From JABAAE01 sp036336715 (lineage in GTDB: Bacteria; Planctomycetota; Planctomycetia; Pirellulales; Pirellulaceae): a stretch of DNA of 64,000 bases. A program made the position numbers and the translations under genes. A model generated the notes under the pieces. The model ran no database searches. It saw nothing but the letters and a program-made list of their open reading frames with translations, and had not been told where the DNA came from. The stretch is taken from contig JAYZFP010000114.1 of assembly GCA_036336715.1 (NCBI GenBank), forward strand, positions 1-64,000, given 5' to 3'. Below are positions 52,156 to 59,709 of the stretch, one piece after another (the first letter of the stretch is position 1; each line of letters opens with the position of its first letter).

Positions 52156-53580
52156 TCAATCCGTCTTGAACCACGGCGTTCTCGAGTTGGTCGTAATCTC
52201 TGCATCCAGTTCCTCCATTCGACGGCGGAGTTGTGCCACTTTTTCCGGATGCGTTTCGGCCAGGTTATTCTTTTCACCAAGATCCTCGCCGAGTTGGAAA
52301 AGCAGAACCTGCTCCTGTTTTTTACCGGCTTTCTGTTTGTTCTTCTGGTTACGACGCAGGCGTGGTTTCTTCACCAACAGCTTCCAGTCTCCTTGGCGCA
52401 AACCTTCCAACTGTCCCTGCGAAGTGTAGTGCACGAATTCAGTCCTCGGGGATTTCCGGGCCGTTCCTTTCCACAGTCCGGATACATCAAGTCCGTCAAT
52501 GCGTTTTTCCGGGAGGGGGACTCCGGTGATCGAGGCAATCGTCGGAAGAACGTCCAGGGTACCGGTCAATTCATGGCAAACGGAATCGGCGGGAATCCCG
52601 GGCCCCCGAATGAGACAGGGAACTCGCTGTCCACCTTCAAAGGTGGTGCCCTTCCCTTCACGCAAAGGTCCCGCAGATCCACCGTGATGCCGGAACTGCA
52701 GCCAGGGACCATTGTCGGTCGTGTAAATCACGTAGGTCTTCTGGCTCAGCTTCAACTCATCAAGTGTATCCAGCAGACGTCCCACCTCGGAATCGATATG
52801 TTCAATCGTATTGGTATAGGCGTTTTTGGGGTCGGGATCACGAACATCATCCGGCACGTAAAGCGGGATGTGTGGCATGGAATGAGGCAGGTAAACGAAA
52901 AAGGGCCTATCCCGGTTCTTCCGTACAAAATCAATTGCTTTCTGGGTGTACCGGCGGGTGACCGTTCGCTGGTCGACCGGAAGTTCGACGATTTTTTCAT
53001 CTTCAAACAGGGGAGTCTTCCATTTTGTCAGGGTCGATCCCGGGTCACCCCATAAACGATCCATACCCTGCCATCCCCCCTGTGGTTTGCCCTTATTGTC
53101 CGGATGGTTCATGTCGTTGGAGTAGGGAATACCAAAATAGGTATCAAAACCATTGGCAGTTGGAAGGACTTCCCGGTGGTGCCCAAGGTGCCATTTTCCG
53201 AAACAGGCTGTGGAATAACCCTGCGATTTCAAATGATCGGCAATCGTGTGTTCCGCCGGATTCAAACCTTTTTTCGAAGAAGGAAACAGAACATGCTGGT
53301 GCATTCCCACCCGTTTCGGGTAACACCCGGTCAGGAGCGCCGCCCGCGAGGGAGTACAGACGGGGGACGCAACCATGAAGCTGGTAAATTTGCGGCCCTG
53401 CCGGGCCAGCCGGTCGATATTGGGAGTCTTGATCCGGGTGGAACCAAAACAGCTCAAATCACCGTAGCCCTGATCGTCAGCGAAGACGATGATGAAATTC
53501 GGCTTTTCAGCCACTCCGACCTGACCAAGCGGAATCAGCAGGCAGATTACGTGAAAAAAAGACCAGCGAAGAGGACCCAT
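52156..53580 (-). CDS. Secreted sulfatase (type I)
   Basis: A sulfatase of 474 residues. ATG 53580 gives a signal peptide ('WSFFHVICLLIPLGQVGVA-E'). 'PNFIIVFADDQGYGDLSCFG' holds the metal-binding Asp pair, and C75-T-P-S-R in 'SPVCTPSRAALLTG' is the formylglycine motif (CxPxR). Later residues 'HSMPHIPLYVPDDVRDPDPK' and 'YTTDNGPWLQFRHHGGSAGP' supply the other metal ligands. Sulfatases release sulfate from polysaccharides or small esters; the substrate class is not predictable. The C-terminal 'RTEFVHYTSQGQLEGLRQGDWKLLVK' resembles the usual DUF4976 region. It diverges from another sulfatase. Confidence 0.92.
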   Translation of the reverse strand: MGPLRWSFFHVICLLIPLGQVGVAEKPNFIIVFADDQGYGDLSCFGSTRIKTPNIDRLARQGRKFTSFMVASPVCTPSRAALLTGCYPKRVGMHQHVLFPSSKKGLNPAEHTIADHLKSQGYSTACFGKWHLGHHREVLPTANGFDTYFGIPYSNDMNHPDNKGKPQGGWQGMDRLWGDPGSTLTKWKTPLFEDEKIVELPVDQRTVTRRYTQKAIDFVRKNRDRPFFVYLPHSMPHIPLYVPDDVRDPDPKNAYTNTIEHIDSEVGRLLDTLDELKLSQKTYVIYTTDNGPWLQFRHHGGSAGPLREGKGTTFEGGQRVPCLIRGPGIPADSVCHELTGTLDVLPTIASITGVPLPEKRIDGLDVSGLWKGTARKSPRTEFVHYTSQGQLEGLRQGDWKLLVKKPRLRRNQKNKQKAGKKQEQVLLFQLGEDLGEKNNLAETHPEKVAQLRRRMEELDAEITTNSRTPWFKTD

Positions 53581-53877
53581 GAGAATCTCGCTTTCATGTT
53601 TCGGGAATGGCGGACCTGAACAATTCAACATTCGACGACGGAAATTTCGAATAACAGTTTAGCAGCAAAGGTGATGGATGTCTTTTGCTCACATCAGGAA
53701 AGGGACCACGGTTTCGCCAAGCGGACTTCCAATCCCCCGGATTTGGCTTCAAAATCAGGTTATCCCAGTTTTTGGCAAACGCCCCCGTACCGGCACCCCG
53801 CCTGCCTGCTTGGACGACAGTACTTTGCCGGTGACAAGGACACATACGGATGCATGGTCCGTACCCAACCTACCTCC

Positions 53878-53883
53878 AGGAGG
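53878..53883 (+). promoter_or_regulatory. Perfect Shine-Dalgarno AGGAGG for a GTG start
   Basis: AGGAGG lies six bases before GTG 53890. It decides the start of the second sulfatase; the frame remains open upstream to 53671 but without signal-peptide-like sequence or ribosome site. Confidence 0.8.
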
Positions 53884-53889
53884 TATTCC

Positions 53890-55881
53890 GTGAATCTGAA
53901 GGCCTGTTCCCTGCTACTGACACTGATTTTTTTTCTGGACTCCCGGGAAGTTTCAAAATGCATGGCTGACAACAGGATGCCCAACGTGGTCTTTTTCCTG
54001 GTTGACGACCTGGGGCAGAGGGATGTGGGCTGCTACGGAAGCCGTTTCCATGAGACACCCGCGATTGACCAAATGGCGAAAGAAGGCGTCAGGTTCACCA
54101 ACGCTTATTCGACCTGTCACGTTTGTTCCCCCAGCCGCTCCAGCATCCACACAGGCAAATATCCAGCCAGAACCAACCTGACCGAATGGCTTGGTGGACG
54201 GCCGGAAAGGGACTACGAAATCCTGCACAGCGCCGAAAAAGCGATGGCACTGCCCGAAGGCGAGCAAACGTTGGGGATGACTCTGCAGAAGTATGGTTAC
54301 CGGACCGCATTTTTCGGCAAGGCTCACCTGGGGAGAAAACCGGACAGCTGGGGCTTCGATGAATTCACCTACGGCTGGTACGGCTCCTATCACTTTCCCT
54401 TCCGGACACGCGGAAATGGACCGGATGGAAAAAAGGGGGATTACCTGACGGATCGCTACACGGATCTTGCTGTCGATTTCATGGAAAAAAACCGGGATCG
54501 CCCTTTCTATCTGCACATGGCTCATTTCGCCGTTCATGACCCGATTCATGGCAGAAAAGACCTGGTTGAAAAATACAGAAAAAAACTGGCGGCGCAACCT
54601 GCATCGAAAAGCCCCGATTACCTGTTGGAGGGTAATCCGGATGGTCCGGCTCTCACCAAAGCGGACCGGGAATTGCTTACCAAAGATCAATCCTTCCAAA
54701 CCACGCAGCAAAAAAGGGTCTGGTGGGTAAAACAGAAGCAGGACAATATTGAATTTGCCGGGATGGTCGAGGCGATGGACCAGAGCCTCGGCAGAATCCG
54801 GGCCAAGCTCCGAGAGCTGGGACTGGAAAAGAATACGATTGTCATTTTCACATCCGATAATGGAGGCATGGCTGCTTCCAACCAGTATGTTGAAAGCAAT
54901 CAAACGGTGCAAAAATTGAACAGCCGGTTTTCCACCTCCAACCTCCCGCTCCGAGGGGCCAAAGGCTGGAACTATGAAGGAGGCATCCGGGTGCCTCTGA
55001 TTGTTCACTGGCCTGGCAAAGGACTTACCGGCATAACTTCCCAGACCATCGTGACCGGAACCGATTTCTACCCGACGCTGCTGGAAATGCTTGATCTGCC
55101 CGCCTTGCCCGAACAACACATGGATGGCAAAAGTTTTGTGGCCGCCCTCAGGGGAAAAGAGCTTGATCGCGGCCCGGTCTACTGGCATTTCCCGCATTAC
55201 AGCAACCACGGCTACCAGAGTCCCGGCGGGGCCATTCGAATCGGACGCTACAAGCTGCTTGAATATTACGAAAAGGGAACCGTCCAGTTGTTTGACCTGC
55301 AAAACGATATTGGTGAACGAAAGGACCTCTCGGGGAAACTTCCCCAGGTCGCCGCCCGGCTCAAGCAACGGCTTCACCAATGGCGCAAAGAGGTCGATGC
55401 AAAAATGCCCCAACCCAAAACCGCCGAAAGCCGCAAAAAAGCAGCGACAGTCGACCCGAAAAAAATTCAAAGGGCAGTCGATCAGTTGGCTCCCGGCTGG
55501 AAAATCAGCCACTGCGGAGGCCCGGGAATGCAACCGGGGCGCCGGGCGGAATGGAAGGGACGAAAAAAAGTCCTCCTGACTCATCCGCTAAGCAGGTCGG
55601 TGCCCTGTATCCTCTCACGGAAAATCAGCGTACCGGCAAACAAGAAAACCTTGCTGAATTTCTCGACCAACAATCACCCCCAGGGAAACTGGCAGCTGGC
55701 TGTCCGCATTGATGGAAAAAACGTTCTGAGCAAAGCAATCGACGACAACCGGTGGAGCGATCACTCCATCGACCTCTCCAGGTATGCGGGCCAAACGATC
55801 CTGCTGGAACTGGAGAATCGGGCCAGTGGCTGGTCTTTTGAAGGGGGCTACTGGAGCAGGATCACACTTGTTTCCCAATGA
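53890..55881 (+). CDS. Secreted sulfatase with extended C-terminus
   Basis: Start GTG 53890 begins 'VNLKACSLLLTLIFFLDSRE', a signal peptide. The 663-residue enzyme has the catalytic motif C79-S-P-S-R in 'TCHVCSPSRSSIHTGKYPAR', metal Asp in 'PNVVFFLVDDLGQRDVGCYG' and 'TSDNGGMAASNQYVESN', and 'HMAHFAVHDPIHGRKD'. Formylglycine conversion of Cys-79 would be needed. About 145 residues after the catalytic domain, including 'SRKISVPANKKTLLNFSTNN' and 'GYWSRITL' at the end, look like a beta-sandwich that may bind carbohydrate. The gene diverges from the first sulfatase. Confidence 0.9.
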   Translation: MNLKACSLLLTLIFFLDSREVSKCMADNRMPNVVFFLVDDLGQRDVGCYGSRFHETPAIDQMAKEGVRFTNAYSTCHVCSPSRSSIHTGKYPARTNLTEWLGGRPERDYEILHSAEKAMALPEGEQTLGMTLQKYGYRTAFFGKAHLGRKPDSWGFDEFTYGWYGSYHFPFRTRGNGPDGKKGDYLTDRYTDLAVDFMEKNRDRPFYLHMAHFAVHDPIHGRKDLVEKYRKKLAAQPASKSPDYLLEGNPDGPALTKADRELLTKDQSFQTTQQKRVWWVKQKQDNIEFAGMVEAMDQSLGRIRAKLRELGLEKNTIVIFTSDNGGMAASNQYVESNQTVQKLNSRFSTSNLPLRGAKGWNYEGGIRVPLIVHWPGKGLTGITSQTIVTGTDFYPTLLEMLDLPALPEQHMDGKSFVAALRGKELDRGPVYWHFPHYSNHGYQSPGGAIRIGRYKLLEYYEKGTVQLFDLQNDIGERKDLSGKLPQVAARLKQRLHQWRKEVDAKMPQPKTAESRKKAATVDPKKIQRAVDQLAPGWKISHCGGPGMQPGRRAEWKGRKKVLLTHPLSRSVPCILSRKISVPANKKTLLNFSTNNHPQGNWQLAVRIDGKNVLSKAIDDNRWSDHSIDLSRYAGQTILLELENRASGWSFEGGYWSRITLVSQ

Positions 55882-56061
55882 ATAATTTTATAACTGGTCA
55901 TTTCCCCCCCGAAACGGGTGAGCAGGCGAGCCGGCCGGTTGGTCGGGTCCCGGGTTCCGGCAGCGTGGTTCCGGAGAGTCACCTCGAGAACCGGTTTTCC
56001 ATTCGAACCGCAAAACGCACTTCCGGGTTTCATTAAAAACTTCAGCCTCCGAAATGATTCC

Positions 56062-57459
56062 ATGACAATCGATCGAACAAGAAGAAACTGGATGAAAACG
56101 ACCTGCGGGGCGATGGGATTATCACTGGCGGATTACCTGGGTATCCGCTCCGGGGCTGCAAATGAAAAGGACGGTACCGGGAAACTGCCTGGCAGCGCCG
56201 GTAACGGAAAGGCCAAATCCGTGATTGTTCTCTTTTGCTGGGGTGGCATCAGCCATCTCGACTCCTGGGATCTCAAGCCGGATGCACCGGCAGATATCCG
56301 TGGTCCTTTTCGCCCTATCGCCACTTCCGTTCCCGGGATCCAGGTGGGGGAACATCTGCCTTTGCTTGCCAGTCAGGTCAATCAACTGGCAATCGTCCGT
56401 TCGGTACACCATGATTGTTCCGCCCACGGGAAAGGTATGTACTGGAACATGACCGGCCACCAGCCGCCTCAACCGGGGACGGCGGCCAACCTGCCTCCCT
56501 CTGGAAAGGACTGGCCGTCCCTGGGAGCCATGGTCAGTAAATTCAAACGTCCGCCGGATGGTTTTCCCGCATCGGTGCGCCTGCCTTATCCGTTGGTAGA
56601 CAACGGAACGCTGCAAGCCGGAGAATATGGAGGTTGGCTCAGCCAGCAGTATGATCCCATTGTCGTCAAGACTCCGGATGGACGGCCGTTTGGCGGCGTC
56701 TCCCGTTCGCTGGGTGCGGCTGAGCTCGATCTTTCCGCCAGGATTGACCGGGTTCGGTTTGGAAACGTGGACAGCCTGATTCGGCAATTCGACCGGCCGG
56801 TGGGCGCTTCCGAGTCCTATCGGCAACGGGATCATTTCCGTGACCTGGCATCGGCCATGCTCGTCAGTAACAAGGTACGGGAGGCATTCGACTTGAATCG
56901 CGAGCCGGAAAAGATCCAGCGAGCTTACGGAGACCATATCTGCGGCCGCAGCATCCTTCTCGCCCGCCGACTGTCCGAAGCCGGCATCCCGCTGGTCACC
57001 GTCTGTTGTGCTGCCGGCGATCTCAACGGTGCCAAGGGGGACCATTGGGACACCCACGGCGACAATTTCAATCGCCTCCAAAAAACGATGTTACCCGCTT
57101 TCGACCGCCCCGCCTCCGTGCTACTGAAGGACCTGCAACAGCGGGGTACGCTCGACGAAACGCTGGTTGTATTCCTGACTGAATTTGGCCGTACCCCCAA
57201 AATCAACGGTGGGGCCGGGAGAGATCACTTTCCCAACTGTTACTCAGTCTGTTTTGCGGGAGCGGGAATCGAAGGGGGACAGGTCTACGGAAAGAGTGAC
57301 CGGATTGGCAGCGAACCTGACCTCATGGGATGTCGGCCGAACGACCTGCATGCAACGATCTTCCAGGCACTCGGAATTTCCCTGCAATCCACCCTGCATG
57401 ACCAGCTGGGACGCCCTTTCCAACTGACTGACGGGAAACCTCTTCCCATTTTTTCCTAG
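56062..57459 (+). CDS. DUF1501 protein with twin-arginine-like signal
   Basis: ATG 56062 gives the signal 'TRRNWMKTTCGAMGLSLADY'; the longer frame from 55918 has no site. The 465-residue product has DUF1501 features: 'SVIVLFCWGGISHLDSWDLKPD', 'DGFPASVRLPYPLVDNGTLQAG', 'RRLSEAGIPLVTVCCAAGDLNG', 'LVVFLTEFGRTPKINGGAGRDHFPNC' -like segment, and 'MGCRPNDLHATIFQALGISL'. These are metal-binding alkaline-phosphatase-like proteins of unknown substrate. It lacks the usual DUF1549/DUF1553 partner; sulfatases take that place. A degenerate tandem repeat overlaps its stop. Confidence 0.9.
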   Translation: MTIDRTRRNWMKTTCGAMGLSLADYLGIRSGAANEKDGTGKLPGSAGNGKAKSVIVLFCWGGISHLDSWDLKPDAPADIRGPFRPIATSVPGIQVGEHLPLLASQVNQLAIVRSVHHDCSAHGKGMYWNMTGHQPPQPGTAANLPPSGKDWPSLGAMVSKFKRPPDGFPASVRLPYPLVDNGTLQAGEYGGWLSQQYDPIVVKTPDGRPFGGVSRSLGAAELDLSARIDRVRFGNVDSLIRQFDRPVGASESYRQRDHFRDLASAMLVSNKVREAFDLNREPEKIQRAYGDHICGRSILLARRLSEAGIPLVTVCCAAGDLNGAKGDHWDTHGDNFNRLQKTMLPAFDRPASVLLKDLQQRGTLDETLVVFLTEFGRTPKINGGAGRDHFPNCYSVCFAGAGIEGGQVYGKSDRIGSEPDLMGCRPNDLHATIFQALGISLQSTLHDQLGRPFQLTDGKPLPIFS

Positions 57460-57496
57460 ACAGATTTTCCTGGATAGATTTCGTGGACAGTATTTC
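57455..57496. repeat. Degenerate 14-bp tandem repeat over a stop codon
   Basis: CCTAGACAGATTTT, CCTGGATAGATTTC and GTGGACAGTATTTC follow one another at 57455-57468, 57469-57482 and 57483-57496. The TAG stop of the DUF1501 gene (57457-57459) lies in the first unit. Confidence 0.6.
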
Positions 57497-57580
57497 CAGG
57501 GCAGACCCGGCAAACACTCCGGCCTGAAACCGCGGGCCGGGATTTCCGCTGTTCCAGCAAATGGGAATTCGAGTGCGGCT

Positions 57581-58285
57581 TCAGGAGGGACCAGGTTCTG
57601 CCAGACGAATCGCCTTGCGCAACACGTTGCGTAGCATTCGCTGGGTCAGCTTCCCCGTAAAGGTATTTTGCTGGCTCGGGTGATAGCAGCCAAGCATCTG
57701 TTTTCCATCCTTGAATTCCGCCACCTCGCCATGGCCAAAACCGGGCTTCCGGCCTTCGATCCAGTTTCTTTCTACCGCAACCTGCAGCATCGCTTTCCAC
57801 GCCAACTGCCCGAGGGCGACAAAAATACGGGGATCCACCTGGTCAATTGTGCTGTCCAACCAGGGACGACAATTCCTCAATTCCTGCGGCTCCGGCTTGT
57901 TTGCAGGTGGCGCACAGTGACAAATGGCGGTAATCGCGCAGCCACGCAAACGGAGACCGTCCTCAACGGCCGTTGACTGCGGTTGGTTGCATAGCCCAAC
58001 GTGGTACATGGCTTCAAAAAGAAAGTCACCGCTGCGGTCGCCCGTGAACATTCGGCCCGTGCGGTTGGCACCGTGAGCTGCGGGCGCCAAACCAACAATC
58101 AGGATCCTGGCAGACGGGTCACCCATGTTCTCCACTGGCTTCCCCCAGTAATTACAATCCAGGTAGGCCCTTTTTTTGGTTTCGGCAACCTGCTGGCAAT
58201 AGGTCACCAGCCGTACGCACCGGGTGCAGCCTGTAATCTGCCGATTGAGCTGACGCCATTGATTGGAACGAGTGGATCGGGACAT
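57581..58285 (-). CDS. Uracil-DNA glycosylase, family 5 (UdgB-like)
   Basis: An iron-sulfur DNA-repair glycosylase of 234 residues. ATG 58285 is the better start. Motif 1 'VGLAPAAHGANRTGRMFTGD' and motif 3 'GCYHPSQQNTFTGKLTQRML' are the family 5 forms (no catalytic Asp in motif 1, as in UdgB). Four Cys in 'CTRC' and 'CHCAPPANKPEPQELRNCRPW' can hold the 4Fe-4S cluster. The enzyme removes uracil and other deaminated bases from DNA in the cytoplasm. Apparently monocistronic; the gene diverges from serine acetyltransferase. Confidence 0.9.
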   Translation of the reverse strand: MSRSTRSNQWRQLNRQITGCTRCVRLVTYCQQVAETKKRAYLDCNYWGKPVENMGDPSARILIVGLAPAAHGANRTGRMFTGDRSGDFLFEAMYHVGLCNQPQSTAVEDGLRLRGCAITAICHCAPPANKPEPQELRNCRPWLDSTIDQVDPRIFVALGQLAWKAMLQVAVERNWIEGRKPGFGHGEVAEFKDGKQMLGCYHPSQQNTFTGKLTQRMLRNVLRKAIRLAEPGPS

Positions 58286-58716
58286 CACAAAATGATAAGC
58301 GGTATCCCGTGCCATGAAAATCTGTCGCGACACACCAACAGGTTACCGGTTTTCGGAAAACACAGGCTTCTGGCGTCGGCAGCCATTGATTCGGCGGTTG
58401 AAATGGAGCGAACCGGCTTCTAGGCGAACCGGTCATATTGACGGCAAAGTCGATCTGTTAAACTTTTACGGCCCAATCCATGGTGTGTACAGGCAAAAGC
58501 GTCAAATACCGATCATTCCGAATATCCCTACCTGGCGATGGATGCCCGATGATTCTCTCACCGACAGACTTTTCGCAGCTGAAACTGGTCAGCCGTCATT
58601 TTTCGAGCTGCGTCTGTTGCGTTGCCGGATGAGTCCCTCCAACTCTTCCATTCTTCCGTCAACACACCGTTTCCAGACAACACGCCCCACAAAATCGACT
58701 GAAATCCCGGATCATC
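58286..58716. other. 431-bp divergent intergenic region
   Basis: The region holds the promoters of the glycosylase and serine acetyltransferase genes. GCGAACCGG occurs twice with a 16-bp period (58408-58416 and 58424-58432). No gene or structured RNA is apparent. The start at 58717 is preceded by no strong ribosome site. Confidence 0.5.
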
Positions 58717-59682
58717 ATGGCTACCGATTTTCGACTCAAGGAACAGTTACCCGATCTCACCGAGCAGATTGTAGAGACCTATACGGAATGCTCGGCCACT
58801 CAATACCTTGGTCACACCCCTCTGCCCCATTACGGGGAGGTGATCTCAATCGTTGAGGACCTGACGGATATTATCTTTCCAGGTTATCGTCGGCGAGAGG
58901 GCCTCCATATTGGCAACGTCACCTACCATGTGGGGCAACTGATCGATGGACTGCATGACAAACTGACTCAGCAAATCGCGCGGGCGCTGATGCATGACCA
59001 CCGAATCCGATCCGAAAACAAGTGTGCTGAACTGGTTGCCGACTATGAATCCCAAGGGCAGGCGATCGCCATCAAGTTCCTCGACCTGATTCCGGGTCTG
59101 CGAAAAACCCTTTCCACGGATGTGGAGGCTGCCCACGTAGGTGACCCCGCCAGCAAGAGTCACGAAGAGATCATATTCTGCTACCCGGGACTGCAGGCAG
59201 TAACCTGTCACCGAATCGCACACGAACTTTATCGCCTGGAAGTACCGATGATTCCCCGTATGATCTCGGAATATTCCCACAAGGAAACCGGGATCGACAT
59301 TCACCCGGGTGCATCGATTGGAGACCACTTTTTCATCGACCATGGTACCGGTGTCGTAGTCGGTGAAACCTGCGAAATCGGCAAGCATTGCAAGCTCTAC
59401 CAGGGAGTCACGCTGGGGGCCATCAGCTTTCCGACAGATTCCGATGGCAATATGATCCGGGGTGCCAAACGCCACCCCACTCTCGAGGATCATGTTGTCA
59501 TCTACGCAAACGCCACGGTGCTGGGCGGAAAGACGATCATTGGTCATGATTCAGTGATCGGTTCGAGTGTCTGGGTCACCCGTAGCGTCGAACCATTCAC
59601 CACAGTGCTCAACGAAACACCCAAGCTGAGAATCAAAAGCGAATCACCCGATTTGAGTCCCGAACAGAATTACCAGATCTGA
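58717..59682 (+). CDS. cysE: Serine O-acetyltransferase
   Basis: The enzyme makes O-acetylserine from serine and acetyl-CoA, the first step of cysteine synthesis. Its 321 residues have an N-terminal helical part ('YTECSATQYLGHTPLPHYGE') and a C-terminal left-handed beta-helix of hexapeptide repeats ('IHPGASIGDHFFIDHGTGVV', 'GETCEIGKHCKLYQGVTLGA', 'NATVLGGKTIIGHDSVIGSS'). The catalytic His lies in 'DHGTGVVVGET'. Its longer N-terminus than E. coli CysE (273 aa) places it with the EpsC/SrpH-type enzymes. 'HPTLEDHVVIYANATVLGG' is typical. Cytoplasmic. No cysteine synthase gene is adjacent. Confidence 0.92.
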   Translation: MATDFRLKEQLPDLTEQIVETYTECSATQYLGHTPLPHYGEVISIVEDLTDIIFPGYRRREGLHIGNVTYHVGQLIDGLHDKLTQQIARALMHDHRIRSENKCAELVADYESQGQAIAIKFLDLIPGLRKTLSTDVEAAHVGDPASKSHEEIIFCYPGLQAVTCHRIAHELYRLEVPMIPRMISEYSHKETGIDIHPGASIGDHFFIDHGTGVVVGETCEIGKHCKLYQGVTLGAISFPTDSDGNMIRGAKRHPTLEDHVVIYANATVLGGKTIIGHDSVIGSSVWVTRSVEPFTTVLNETPKLRIKSESPDLSPEQNYQI

Positions 59683-59709
59683 TTCACAGGCTTTCAGAAA
59701 TCAGGACGC

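Noticed and set aside
53671..53889. Upstream extension of the second sulfatase to 53671
   Set aside because: No ribosome site or signal peptide; AGGAGG before GTG 53890 is far better.
53953..55584. 543-codon open frame on the minus strand
   Set aside because: It lies opposite the second sulfatase, whose catalytic motif and Shine-Dalgarno are clear.
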